From Pseudomonadota bacterium (GTDB lineage: Bacteria > Pseudomonadota > Gammaproteobacteria > Xanthomonadales > SZUA-38), in the NCBI GenBank assembly GCA_039033415.1, contig JBCCCR010000012.1, forward strand, positions 62,001 to 126,000: DNA of 64,000 bases. Reading direction: 5' to 3'. The notes below the pieces were generated by a model. That model was given only the letters and a program-made list of their open reading frames with translations, was not told the DNA's origin and did no database searches. Positions 36,185 through 47,583 of this stretch are shown here, piece after piece. The position numbers and the translations under genes are program-made. Numbering within the stretch: position 1 is the stretch's first letter; each line of letters opens with the position of its first letter.

Positions 36185-37714
36185 TTGCTAGTTAGAAACC
36201 TGATGTCAGTTTGGATAGCGCTATCGCTCAGCGTGGGTTTGAACCCCTCAATCGCTGGAGATTCGCCGCAGTTCTCCGTGGTCACCGAAGTCATCGTTAG
36301 CTCCGGCGACCCGTCTCCCGACGGTAACGGCGTATTCGGAGATCAGTTTACGCCGCCGGTGCTGAACAACAGTGGTCAGGCTCTGTTTGTTGCCAGCTTG
36401 CTCGCGACCACCAACCCAGATCCGATCGATGATCTTGGCCTCTTCCGCGCCAGCTCGGGCGCGGTGAACGCCATGGCCCGCGGTGGCGATCCCTCGGCCG
36501 CTGGCAATCTTCTGGATCTGGATGTCCTGCGGGTGGCGGGCCAGCTTACGCGTCGTCAGCTGCTGGGGATTGACCAGGCTGGGGAGGTGGCTTTTCTCGC
36601 TTCCGACAGCGACAACCAGGACGCCATCTACCGTAGCGACGGACAAGCTGTCAGTACGGTAGTGCAGCAAGGTGAGGACCTGCCCTTCGGCGACAATCTG
36701 CGGATCGGCGCTGCGGTGCTGGGCTTTTTGATGAATGATGTCGGCCAGCTTGCCTACCTGCTGGACAGCGACACGCAGAACCTTTTGGTGCGCAGCGACG
36801 GTCTGGTCACCGAGGCCGTGTTCGGAACGGGACAGGCGCTGCCTGGGGCCAATACGCTGGTCGCACTGCGGGCTTTCGGTATGAACAACGGCGGCGAGGT
36901 GATTGCGCGGCTCAATGTGGCGAATGATGCCTTCGGCCATTTTGTCGGTGACCCGTCAAATATCCGATTGATTAACCAGACCGGCGCGGCAGCCCCGGAC
37001 GGTCTCGGTACCTTTATCGTGGATCCGCGTCTTCCCGCGGCGATCAACGACAGCTCTGCGGTAGCGCTGGTCGGGGGCGTCGACGACGTCACGACCGATT
37101 ATGTTGGTGTCTATCTGGATGAAGGTACCGGGCTGACGGAGCTAACCCGAACAGGCACCGGCACCGTAGGGGGCACTCTGCTGGCTGTGGCGTCAGGCCT
37201 CCAGCTCAACGACCGCGGCGACTTGCTCTATGCGATTCTGTCCTCCGACAACAACCGAATTCAGCGCCTGGTCATGCGTCGAGACGGCGCTGTGCTGTCG
37301 GTTGCCAGTGAAGGCGATCTGGTTATCCCGGCGGAAGGCGGGCTGATCAATAGCTTTAACGGCTATAGCCTGAATGACGCCGGCCAGGTGCTGATCTCTG
37401 CCACGGTGGTCCGGCCCGGGCTGCCGCAGGCTCTCGGCCTCTATCTTTTTGACCCGCAGGCTGGACTGACCGAAGTGGTCAGAGTCGGTCAGTCGCTGGC
37501 AGGGGGCACCATCACCGCGCTGGGCGCCGCACTGCCGCTTTGGCCACTGGAGGCGAACACGATCGGCAATGCACAAAACGGTCTCAATGATGCTGGACAG
37601 GTGGCATTCTCGTATACGCTGGACAGCGGCGAAAACGGGGTGGCGTTGTCAACGGTCAGCATCGAGCTGCTCGATATGCTGTTCAAAGACAGTTTTGAGG
37701 CGCTGATGCCCTAG
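36185..37714 (+). CDS. Secreted beta-repeat protein with FKDSFE tail
   Basis: The start is uncertain: TTG at 36185 has GGGAGAGG in front, ATG at 36203 is also possible. A signal peptide (SVWIALSLSVGLNPSIAG) precedes about 480 residues built of repeats that alternate 'GEVAFLAS', 'GQLAYLL', 'GEVIARL', 'GQVLISA' and 'GQVAFSY' with 'LFR/IYRSDG ... G.LPFGD' units; such repeats are frequent in exported proteins with sorting tails. It ends LLDMLFKDSFEALMP, a variant of the FADGFE tail with five extra residues. It follows the kinase by 38 bases and may be part of its unit, as an output or surface protein. Confidence 0.75.
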   Translation: MLVRNLMSVWIALSLSVGLNPSIAGDSPQFSVVTEVIVSSGDPSPDGNGVFGDQFTPPVLNNSGQALFVASLLATTNPDPIDDLGLFRASSGAVNAMARGGDPSAAGNLLDLDVLRVAGQLTRRQLLGIDQAGEVAFLASDSDNQDAIYRSDGQAVSTVVQQGEDLPFGDNLRIGAAVLGFLMNDVGQLAYLLDSDTQNLLVRSDGLVTEAVFGTGQALPGANTLVALRAFGMNNGGEVIARLNVANDAFGHFVGDPSNIRLINQTGAAAPDGLGTFIVDPRLPAAINDSSAVALVGGVDDVTTDYVGVYLDEGTGLTELTRTGTGTVGGTLLAVASGLQLNDRGDLLYAILSSDNNRIQRLVMRRDGAVLSVASEGDLVIPAEGGLINSFNGYSLNDAGQVLISATVVRPGLPQALGLYLFDPQAGLTEVVRVGQSLAGGTITALGAALPLWPLEANTIGNAQNGLNDAGQVAFSYTLDSGENGVALSTVSIELLDMLFKDSFEALMP

Positions 37715-37727
37715 TGGGCCGCGCGGC

Positions 37728-39086
37728 TCACTGACTCCACACGGCTCTTGCGCAGCGCGTGATGGCAGCGATGCTCAGCTCAACGTCTTGGTCCGCAGTG
37801 GCCCAGCAGCAAACGCTGATCCGCATCGCGGTCTGACCCTGCCAAACGGTGCTGCCGCACCAGCACGTCCCGTCCTGCTGCACGGCTTTCACGACCGTCA
37901 GCGTTTGCTCGCTGCTGCCGAAGCTCACCAGCACCTGGTTGAACTCAACTTCATTTAGAATCTCGAAACCGGCGTCTGTAAGTCCCGTGGCGAAACGACT
38001 GGCGTGACGGCACATGTCCTCGACCATCTGCACAAGTCCAGATCGACCTAGCGATCTTAGCGCCGCCCACACCTCAACGCCGCGGGCCCGGCGCGACAGC
38101 TCGGGCGTGAAGTCAGAGGGGTTTCTTTCCGTTGATGTTGTCGGCAGGTAGTCAGCCGTGATGGCCATCGCCCGCTGCAGCGGCTTCGGATCACGAACCA
38201 GGGCCAGCCCACAATCATAGGGAACGTTGAGCATCTTGTGACAGTCGGTGGCCCAGGAATCGGCGTCGGCAAGCCCAGGGCACAGGCCCTGGAGCGACGG
38301 CACTGCGCCGACCCAAAGTCCAAAGGCTGCGTCGACATGCACCCAGGCGCCGGCCGGCTGAACGGCGGCGCAGATGTCGCCGATCGGGTCGAACGCGCCG
38401 GTGTTGACGTTCCCGGCCTGCGTGCAGACGATCGTCGGGCCGGTGATTTTCGGTAGGCGGTCAGCTCGCATCCGGCCTTGGTCATCAACCGCCACACGAA
38501 CCACCCGATTGCGACCCAGGCCAAGCATGCCCAGCGATTTCAGCATCGACGGATGAGCTTCTTCTCCGGCAAGCACCGTGATCTCTGGCGCGCCGCAGAG
38601 GCCGTCAGCTTCAACATCCCAGCCCGCTTGGGTCAGCACCTGGTTTCGGGCTGCGGCCAAGGCCGTGAAGTTTGCCACCGTCGCACCCGTCACCAGCGCG
38701 CCACCGCAGTCCGGAGCAAAGTCGAGCAGCTCCAACACCCAGTTCAGCGCAACCTGCTCAAGAATCGCGGGACCCGGCGTCACGTTGTGAAGGGCGGCGT
38801 TCTGATCCCAAGCTGTCGCAAGCCAGCTGGCGGCCACCGTCGCCGGTAGAGCACCGCCGATCACAAACCCAAAAAACCGTGGTCCGGTCATGCATACCGT
38901 CGCCGGCGAGACAATGTCGTCCAGCAGGGCGAGCACCGTCTCTGGCTCAGCAGGCTCCTCCGGCAGCGCCTCGTCCAGGGCCGCCAAGGCGTGGACCGCC
39001 TCCGGCGATGGGGCGACGGAGCGATCACGGTTGTCTTTTAGGTAGTCAGCAGCCCGATGTGCCGTCTCCTGCAGCAGTTTTTCCAT
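37728..39086 (-). CDS. PLP-dependent group II decarboxylase-like enzyme
   Basis: A pyridoxal-phosphate enzyme of the glutamate/aromatic-amino-acid decarboxylase family, 452 residues. Seen: FFGFVIGGALPATVAASW near 72-89, GALVTGATVANFTALAAAR (phosphate-binding part), HPSMLKSLGMLGLG, WVHVDAAFG (Asp that holds the pyridine nitrogen), and the PLP-binding Lys in DCHKMLNVPYDCG. The active-site set is intact. Substrate is unclear; bacterial members near this type act on L-Dopa, tryptophan or other amino acids. No signal peptide. It converges with the preceding secreted gene, with only 13 bases between stops. Confidence 0.9.
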   Translation of the reverse strand: MEKLLQETAHRAADYLKDNRDRSVAPSPEAVHALAALDEALPEEPAEPETVLALLDDIVSPATVCMTGPRFFGFVIGGALPATVAASWLATAWDQNAALHNVTPGPAILEQVALNWVLELLDFAPDCGGALVTGATVANFTALAAARNQVLTQAGWDVEADGLCGAPEITVLAGEEAHPSMLKSLGMLGLGRNRVVRVAVDDQGRMRADRLPKITGPTIVCTQAGNVNTGAFDPIGDICAAVQPAGAWVHVDAAFGLWVGAVPSLQGLCPGLADADSWATDCHKMLNVPYDCGLALVRDPKPLQRAMAITADYLPTTSTERNPSDFTPELSRRARGVEVWAALRSLGRSGLVQMVEDMCRHASRFATGLTDAGFEILNEVEFNQVLVSFGSSEQTLTVVKAVQQDGTCWCGSTVWQGQTAMRISVCCWATADQDVELSIAAITRCARAVWSQ

Positions 39087-39255
39087 CTCGGTGCACTCCT
39101 GAATCAGCGCCAGTTTAGCGCTGACGGCCGGCGAGAACAGGCCCAGAGATTGGTAGCAACACGCGAAAACTGATCAGCTGAGGACGGAGTCCCCAGCTGC
39201 GGAAGTACGCGACATAGGATGCTGTAGCGCGCCTTAGGGTGGCCTGCCTAACGTT

Positions 39256-41502
<2,247 letters not shown>

Positions 41503-41597
41503 AGCGTGTCTCCGCGAGGCGGAAGCGGTGTTTGTAAGTAGGGTGAGAGCGGTGCGGTGGCATGAATAACCAGACAGCACTGAGCGGCAGAGGCCGC

Positions 41598-41630
41598 CAA
41601 AGAACGGGCCGCTGCGAAGGCGGCGGCCCG
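41598..41630 (-). terminator. Rho-independent terminator after the cytochrome c gene
   Basis: CGGGCCGC (minus strand, 41630-41623) pairs with GCGGCCCG around a short loop, then TTCTTTG follows at 41604-41598. It lies 7 bases after the cytochrome stop. Confidence 0.65.
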
Positions 41631-41636
41631 GTAGAA

Positions 41637-41963
41637 TTAGTCGTTCAGCGTTTGGATGTACGCGTAGACGTCTTTCATGGCCTGATCGTCGGGAAGGGTC
41701 ATAGACATCGGTCGCATCTGGGCCCCATAGATGTCCTGGGGATTGGTGCCACGGATGCCGGCCTTGAAGTTGTTCAGCTGGCGAACGAAATACCACTCCT
41801 GCAGGCCGGTCAGGTTGGGCGCGCTCAGCGCATCCATACCCTTACCGTTGGGGCCGTGACAAGCCACGCAGGTGGCGTACAGGGCTTTACCCTTCTCGGC
41901 GTCACCAGCGGCAATCGCGGTGGAGCTGAGCAGCGTGGCGGCAACTAAAATCAGTGTTTTCAT
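41637..41963 (-). CDS. Periplasmic c-type cytochrome (class I)
   Basis: A small electron carrier, 108 residues with signal peptide MKTLILVAATLLSSTAIAAG. The heme-binding CVACHGPNGKG is near 32-42, and the axial Met is probably in AQMRPMSMTLPDDQAM (about 82-97). Layout matches the c553/c5-like cytochromes that feed terminal oxidases. Alone in its unit; terminator follows. Confidence 0.93.
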   Translation of the reverse strand: MKTLILVAATLLSSTAIAAGDAEKGKALYATCVACHGPNGKGMDALSAPNLTGLQEWYFVRQLNNFKAGIRGTNPQDIYGAQMRPMSMTLPDDQAMKDVYAYIQTLND

Positions 41964-42070
41964 GGATTTGTCTCGAGAAACCGTTTTTTGACGTCAGCGT
42001 AACTTACCAAATTTGGATGAAAAATTCGTGATTTGTCGAAGAAAACGCCACCCGCCCGAAGCCTTGGGGG

Positions 42071-42814
42071 CTAGGAGTTGGAAAACCGGCCGACGATGAC
42101 CGAAATATTGTCCGTGCCGCCGTCGCTGTTGGCCTGGGAGATCAGTTCACGACAGGCTTCTTTCGCCGTTTTTGCCGCGGCGATGGTGGTCGTGATTGCT
42201 GCATCGCTGACGTGTTTGGTCAGCCCATCGCTGCACAGCAGGATCGCATCGCCGGCCGTCAGCTGAATTTCCACCCGTTCTGGTCGGATGTCCCGGCTGC
42301 TCGTGATCACGTTCCACAGCTGATGGGCCATCGGCGAGTTTTCGGCCTCGTCCTTCGACATCACGCCTTCGTCGACGAAGCGCTGGGCTACAGTGTGATC
42401 ATTGGTCAGCCTCGTGAGCTCGCCGTTGTGCAGGCGGTAGCAGCGGCTGTCGCCGACGTGCACCACAAAGAGCCGCGGCCAGTCGCAGCAGGCCATCGTA
42501 AGCGTAGTCCCCATGGTCGTCAGCTCGGGCTGGGCCTCCACCGCCTCCCGGACAGCCTCGTGAGCCGCCTCCACCATCGCATCGAGTTGATCAAAATAGT
42601 GACTCGGCTTAAGCCCACCGCCCAACGCGTTGGCAATGGCGCCGACAACCAGCTCCGCTGCGCGGTCGCCAGCCGCCTCTCCGCCCATGCCGTCGGCCAC
42701 GGCGAGCAGCGCAACATCACTGGCCTTCGCCTGGCGCACCAGAATTCGGTCCTGATTGACCGAACGTTTCTGGCCCTGGTGGGTGGCACCAAAAAAATCG
42801 ATTTGGGTGGTCAT
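42071..42814 (-). CDS. PP2C-type Ser/Thr protein phosphatase
   Basis: Mn/Mg-dependent phosphatase of 247 residues with the PP2C motifs: RSVNQDRILV, LLAVADGMGGEAAGDRAAEL (metal-binding Asp), GTTLTMAC, VVHVGDSRCYRL, LCSDGLTKHVSDA and GGTDNISVIVGRF. All metal ligands appear intact. Bacterial members of this size reverse the action of PknB-like kinases; the only such kinase in the window is 6 kb away at 33.7-36.1 kb, so a functional link is possible but not shown by adjacency. Confidence 0.93.
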   Translation of the reverse strand: MTTQIDFFGATHQGQKRSVNQDRILVRQAKASDVALLAVADGMGGEAAGDRAAELVVGAIANALGGGLKPSHYFDQLDAMVEAAHEAVREAVEAQPELTTMGTTLTMACCDWPRLFVVHVGDSRCYRLHNGELTRLTNDHTVAQRFVDEGVMSKDEAENSPMAHQLWNVITSSRDIRPERVEIQLTAGDAILLCSDGLTKHVSDAAITTTIAAAKTAKEACRELISQANSDGGTDNISVIVGRFSNS

Positions 42815-43094
42815 GCGGTGGTGTCGGAGTCTTATGAGCTACCGTCCAAGGATACCAGTAAGTGCCCCGGGGAAAAACGCAGTTTTGCCAGGCGCTGGAG
42901 AGACTTTTGACACGGCGACGGGGTTTTGTGTGCCCGCTGTCAGGCACCAGGCACTTAGACTCGTGATTTGGGCGCTGCTCACGGGCTTTTGGTCGTGCGT
43001 CCGGGAGCCTAGCGGGCAGGTACCGGTCGACGATAAAAATGCAGTAAAGTGACGTACGCAGTCCGCGCGCACCCACCCCTGAATCGGAATCTCA

Positions 43095-44390
43095 TTGGCT
43101 ACAGTTAATACCGAAAACGGTTTTGCAGGACACGCCGGCAAGGCACTCAGATGGTCCATGGGTCTCCTGTTTCTGGTGTCGTTTTTCAACTACATGGACC
43201 GCTACATGCTGGCGGTGCTGCTCCCGTCGATCAAAGAAGAGCTGTCGCTGAGTGATGCACAGCTCGGGATCATCTCCGGTTTTGCCTTCACGCTGTTTTA
43301 CGCCACGCTTGGCGTTCCCATCGCGCGGCTGGCCGACCGCTTTTCGCGGCGCAACATTATCTCGATTGCGCTGGCCGTCTGGAGCGTGATGACCGCGATC
43401 TGCGGACTGGCGCAGAGCTTTATTCAGCTGGCGCTGGCTCGCGTGCTTGTCGGCGTTGGTGAGGCGGGCGCGACGCCGCCCTCCCATTCGCTGATCGCCG
43501 ACTATTATCCGGTTGCCAAGCGAGGCAAGGGTATTGCCATCTACAGCCTGGGTGCGCCGGTCGGTATTCTCGTGGGCTTCATTGCCGGGAGCTGGCTGGC
43601 GGAGAACTACAGCTGGCGAATCGCCCTGTACGGCGTGGGTATTCCGGGACTGCTGCTGGCGTTTATGGTCTGGCGGTTTCTCTTTGAGGCTCCGCGGGGA
43701 GCGTCTGAGCAGGTTTCGAGCACAGAAAAGACGCAGATCAGCCTCAAAGAGGCGAGCGCGATTCTGCTTCGTTCCAAATCATTTGTGATGTTCTCGGTGG
43801 GTACCGGGCTATATACCGTGGTCTGGCTCGGCGCGGTGCAGTGGCTGCCCTCTTACTTCACGCGTTCGTTTGACATGAGCCTGACGCAGGTAGGATTCTG
43901 GCTGGCGCTGGTACTGGGTTTCTCGCAGATCTTTGGCATGCTTGCCAGCGGCTGGGTGACCGATTCGCTGGTGACCCGCAGCGTCCGTTTCTACGCGCTG
44001 ATTCCGGCGATTGCCATCGGTATTTCCATTCCGATTTTCGCCGCCGTATTCATGACCAAAAATCCCTGGCTTGGCCTTGCGCTCCTTTTTCCGACCTTCA
44101 TGATCAGTGTCATGCAGGGGCCCGCCACGTTCGCCGGGATCCAGGGGCTGGTACCGCCCTCCATGCGCGCCATGGCGGCGGCGGTACTGCTGCTGATCAC
44201 CAACCTGATCGGCGGGGGCCTGGGCCCGCCGCTGGTGGGCCTGGTCAGCGACCGGCTCACCGAACAGTATGGTGACGAGGGTCTGAGGCTGTCGCTGCTG
44301 GTCATTGCCTGTGGCTTCAGTGCCCTTTCTGCCATCGTGTATTTTATCGGCAGCTTCTATGTCAAAAAGGAGTTTCGCTCCGCCACCTGA
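43095..44390 (+). CDS. MFS transporter (spinster-like)
   Basis: A 12-span major facilitator of 431 residues, start TTG at 43095 with GGA before it. Typical: FNYMDRYMLAVLLPSIKEEL in the first span, LADRFSRRNIISIALAVWS (motif A between spans 2 and 3), ARVLVGVGEAGATPPSHSLI, and SYFTRSFDMSLTQVGFWLA. Proteobacterial members move organic acids or aromatic compounds. Its stop is 1 base before the ATG of a Rieske oxygenase, so it probably imports that enzyme's substrate. Confidence 0.92.
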   Translation: MATVNTENGFAGHAGKALRWSMGLLFLVSFFNYMDRYMLAVLLPSIKEELSLSDAQLGIISGFAFTLFYATLGVPIARLADRFSRRNIISIALAVWSVMTAICGLAQSFIQLALARVLVGVGEAGATPPSHSLIADYYPVAKRGKGIAIYSLGAPVGILVGFIAGSWLAENYSWRIALYGVGIPGLLLAFMVWRFLFEAPRGASEQVSSTEKTQISLKEASAILLRSKSFVMFSVGTGLYTVVWLGAVQWLPSYFTRSFDMSLTQVGFWLALVLGFSQIFGMLASGWVTDSLVTRSVRFYALIPAIAIGISIPIFAAVFMTKNPWLGLALLFPTFMISVMQGPATFAGIQGLVPPSMRAMAAAVLLLITNLIGGGLGPPLVGLVSDRLTEQYGDEGLRLSLLVIACGFSALSAIVYFIGSFYVKKEFRSAT

Positions 44391-44391
44391 T

Positions 44392-45555
44392 ATGCATGGA
44401 GAGTCAGGTAATTCCAGCGACACGTTTCACCTGACGTCGACCCAGCGGGCCCAGCTGCGGGCGACCGGTGAGGCTTTCTCCAGTGCACGGACGCTTCCGT
44501 CCTGGGCGTTCACCGACGATTCCCTGTTTACGCTGGAGCTTCGTGACCTCCTCTCCCAGGGTTGGTTTTGTGTTGGTCATCAGAGCGACTTTGCGCCAGG
44601 GGAAGTGAGGCGCGTGGACCTTGGCGATCACTCGGTGCTGCTGAGCCGCGCCCGCGACGGAGCGCTGCGCGCCTTCCGGAACGTTTGTCGTCACCGCGGC
44701 ACCCGCTTGCTAAGCGAGTCGAGTAGCTGTGGCCATCTGCTGGTGTGCCCCTACCACGGCTGGTCTTACGAGCTGGACGGCACGCTGCGGGCGGCGCCCG
44801 GGATGGAGGCGGTGAGTGGCTTTGATCGTAGCGACCACCCACTGACCGCCGTTGAGCTGGATTGCTGGAACGGGCTGGTGTTTATCAAGCTCGGCGGGAC
44901 CGCGTTGAGCCTCGATGAGACATTCGGCGACTTCCCGGCGCTGGGCCCAGACATCGCCAGCCTCAGCATCGCAGGCCGGGAGCAGTACCAGGTCAGCGCC
45001 AACTGGAAACTGCTGGGCGACAACTTTAACGAGTGCTATCACTGCGCCGGCGTCCATCGCCGGCTGCATCAGCTGACCGGGCCGGCGTCGGGCACCAGTC
45101 GGCAGGCTCGCGGCGCAGCCTTTACGGGCGGGCCGATGATGCTGCGTCCCGGCCACAACACGATGTGCAGCAGCGGGAGTACGGCGCGTCCGCCGCTGGC
45201 CGGCTGGCCCCCTAACGATACTGGGCTGGTGCACTACTATCATCTGTTTCCCAACGCGTTTCTGAGCCTGGTCCCGGACTATGTGATGCTGCACCTGCTG
45301 TCGCCCCTCAGCGTCGATCGAGTGGCCGTTGAGACCCTGTGGCTGTTTCAGGCTGACGAGATGCAATCCGCGGGCTTCGACGCGTCCGAAGTCATCAGCT
45401 TCTGGGACGAGACCAATCGGCAGGACTGGGCGCTGTGTGAGACGGCACAGCTGGGACACCGGGACGGCAGTTTCGACGGCGGCTGTTACCACCCGGCGGA
45501 GAAATGTGTGCACGATTTTGATCGCTGGTACGCCGGCTGGCTGGCCTCGCGGTAG
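44392..45555 (+). CDS. Rieske ring-hydroxylating oxygenase, alpha subunit
   Basis: A 387-residue oxygenase component. Rieske [2Fe-2S] site: CRHRGTRL (Cys, His) and CPYHGW (Cys, His) at about 83-123; mononuclear iron site: GDNFNECYHCAGVH with the bridging Asp and two His, and a later acidic ligand in FWDETNRQD. It fits the family of alpha subunits for aromatic or quaternary-ammonium substrates, but the substrate is not clear. Start at 44392 follows the MFS stop directly; upstream in-frame codons lie inside that gene. No ferredoxin or reductase gene follows, so electrons must come from elsewhere. Confidence 0.9.
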   Translation: MHGESGNSSDTFHLTSTQRAQLRATGEAFSSARTLPSWAFTDDSLFTLELRDLLSQGWFCVGHQSDFAPGEVRRVDLGDHSVLLSRARDGALRAFRNVCRHRGTRLLSESSSCGHLLVCPYHGWSYELDGTLRAAPGMEAVSGFDRSDHPLTAVELDCWNGLVFIKLGGTALSLDETFGDFPALGPDIASLSIAGREQYQVSANWKLLGDNFNECYHCAGVHRRLHQLTGPASGTSRQARGAAFTGGPMMLRPGHNTMCSSGSTARPPLAGWPPNDTGLVHYYHLFPNAFLSLVPDYVMLHLLSPLSVDRVAVETLWLFQADEMQSAGFDASEVISFWDETNRQDWALCETAQLGHRDGSFDGGCYHPAEKCVHDFDRWYAGWLASR

Positions 45556-45641
45556 TCGCTCAATCTTGTTTCATGTTGTTTCGCTCTCGATGGCTTCGGG
45601 AAAATATTCGTTTTATCCTTAAGTTCTGACGTTCCTCGTCG

Positions 45642-47456
45642 ATGTTTAGGGCTGGAATGAGATCGCCGGAAAACGACTTGTCACAGCCCAAGCCCACCTC
45701 GCGCCAACCCGTTGAGCCCGGAACGGTTCACGTGCTGCTGGTCGATGACAGCGAGGATGACTATCGACTGACCCGCGAGTGGCTGGCCGCTGTGCCGGGC
45801 ACCCAGTATCGGATTCATTGGGCTCGAGAGTTCAACGAGGGCCTGACGGCCTATGCTACCGGCGCTCACGATGTCTGCCTGGTCAACGATCGCCTGGACG
45901 AAGCGGAGGGGCTTGACTGGATTACCCAGCGGGACCTGAGCGCGTGCGACATCCCGGTTCTCATGCTGGCTGATAGCGGCACTCGCGCGACCGATCTCAA
46001 GGCGATGCAAAGCGGCGTTTCGGACTATCTTGAAAAGGATCTGCTCAGCGGGCCCCTGCTCGAGCGCGCCATCCGCTACAGCCTGGAAAAGCACCGGCTG
46101 GTGAAGCGGCTCAACAGCCTGTCAAAAACCGACACGCTGACGGGCATAGCCAATCGTCTGAGTTTTCAGGAGATGCTGGCGGCGGGCATATCCAGCGCTG
46201 CCAGACACAACCGGAAGCTTGCGCTGCTGTACATCGACCTGGACAAATTCAAAGAGGTAAACGACTCGCTCGGCCACGGGTTTGGTGATCAGGTGCTGTA
46301 TCAGGTTGCGCGGCGCCTCGCTGAAGTGATTCGCACCGAGGATCTGGTGGCGCGCCTGGGTGGTGACGAGTTTGCACTGCTGCTGAACGACATCGTGGAC
46401 CCGATGTCGGCGTCCGCTGTGGCGGAGAAGGTCTTGCGGGCGCTGAGCGCGCCTTTCGAGTACCAGGGCAATCAGGTGACCGTGAGCGCGTCGCTGGGCA
46501 TCGCCATCGGTGACGGCCGCATGTCGGCCAGCCGGACGTTCGAAGCCGCTGATATGGCCATGTATGAAGCCAAGAAGCGTGGGCGCAATCAGTACTGCTA
46601 CTTCGACGGCAACATGCAGGCGGAGGCGGCCCGGCGCGCGCAGATCGAATCGGATCTGCGTCTGGCCATCAGCCGCGGTCAGCTGCGGCTCCATTACCAG
46701 CCGCAGGTGGACGCCGCCAACGGTACGGTGCAGGCCATCGAGGCGCTGGTGCGCTGGAACCATCCGGCTCTGGGCTTCCTGCCCCCGGCCGAATTTATTC
46801 CGCTGGCCGAATCGACCCAGATGATCTGCCGTATCGGGGACTGGGTGCTGGCCGAAGGCTGTCGACAGCTCGCCCAGTGGCAGAAGGTCAGACCCGGGCT
46901 GCGGCTGGCCGTGAACATCTCGCCTCGCCACCTGGAAAACAAATGGTTCCTGGATGGCGTCAAGCAGATTATCACCGACAGCGGCGTGGATCCGTCCAGC
47001 ATCGAGCTCGAAATCACCGAGACCACCGTGATGGAAAATCCTGAGGAGGTGGTTCGCAAGCTCCAGGAGCTCAACCGGTTCGGCGTCCGGTTTGCCATCG
47101 ACGATTTTGGGACCGGCTATTCGTCGCTGGCCAATCTGCGCCAGCTGCCGGTCAGGGTTCTCAAACTTGACCGATCATTTATCTGGGGAATCGGCGTCAA
47201 CCCTGACGACGAGACGATTATCGTGGCCACGATTGGCATCGCGGCGAGCATGGGTCTGGAGCTCGTGGCTGAGGGCGTGGAAACCGAGCAGCAGGCCAAG
47301 TTCCTGCGCGACAACCACTGTGTCAATCACCAGGGGTATCTCTACTTCAAGCCGCTGGACGCGGGCCAGATTCAAAAAGGCCTGCTGGCGATCAGTCCTG
47401 CGGCCAACCAGGATCGGTGGCCAGCGCTCAAGGCCGGATCCAGCTTTACCTGCTGA
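45642..47456 (+). CDS. REC-GGDEF-EAL protein for cyclic-di-GMP turnover, receiver lacks its Asp
   Basis: A cytosolic three-domain protein of up to 604 residues. Order: receiver (about 29-150) with acidic DDSEDD at the start of strand 1; GGDEF domain (about 160-320) with intact RLGGDEFALLL (240-244); EAL domain (about 335-590) with intact EALVRW (367), ETTVMENPEEV, DDFGTGYSSL and AEGVET. In the receiver the normal phosphorylation site reads LVNDRLDEAEGLD: where relatives have L-V-D-Y-R-L the Asp is Asn82 and the next residue is Asp. A second start at 45657 has AGGG before it and is equally likely. Both enzyme halves look active, so it may make and break c-di-GMP. Confidence 0.93.
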   Translation: MFRAGMRSPENDLSQPKPTSRQPVEPGTVHVLLVDDSEDDYRLTREWLAAVPGTQYRIHWAREFNEGLTAYATGAHDVCLVNDRLDEAEGLDWITQRDLSACDIPVLMLADSGTRATDLKAMQSGVSDYLEKDLLSGPLLERAIRYSLEKHRLVKRLNSLSKTDTLTGIANRLSFQEMLAAGISSAARHNRKLALLYIDLDKFKEVNDSLGHGFGDQVLYQVARRLAEVIRTEDLVARLGGDEFALLLNDIVDPMSASAVAEKVLRALSAPFEYQGNQVTVSASLGIAIGDGRMSASRTFEAADMAMYEAKKRGRNQYCYFDGNMQAEAARRAQIESDLRLAISRGQLRLHYQPQVDAANGTVQAIEALVRWNHPALGFLPPAEFIPLAESTQMICRIGDWVLAEGCRQLAQWQKVRPGLRLAVNISPRHLENKWFLDGVKQIITDSGVDPSSIELEITETTVMENPEEVVRKLQELNRFGVRFAIDDFGTGYSSLANLRQLPVRVLKLDRSFIWGIGVNPDDETIIVATIGIAASMGLELVAEGVETEQQAKFLRDNHCVNHQGYLYFKPLDAGQIQKGLLAISPAANQDRWPALKAGSSFTC

Positions 47457-47583
47457 GCTCACCACCCTCAGGGTCCACCGGTCTCAGGCCGCCGCAGCAG
47501 CTCAACCACTGGGCGCAATCGCCTGCCAATTCATTACCCGACACCTCAGGATAAGGCTCGACTTCGTATGCGAGGATGGTGCT

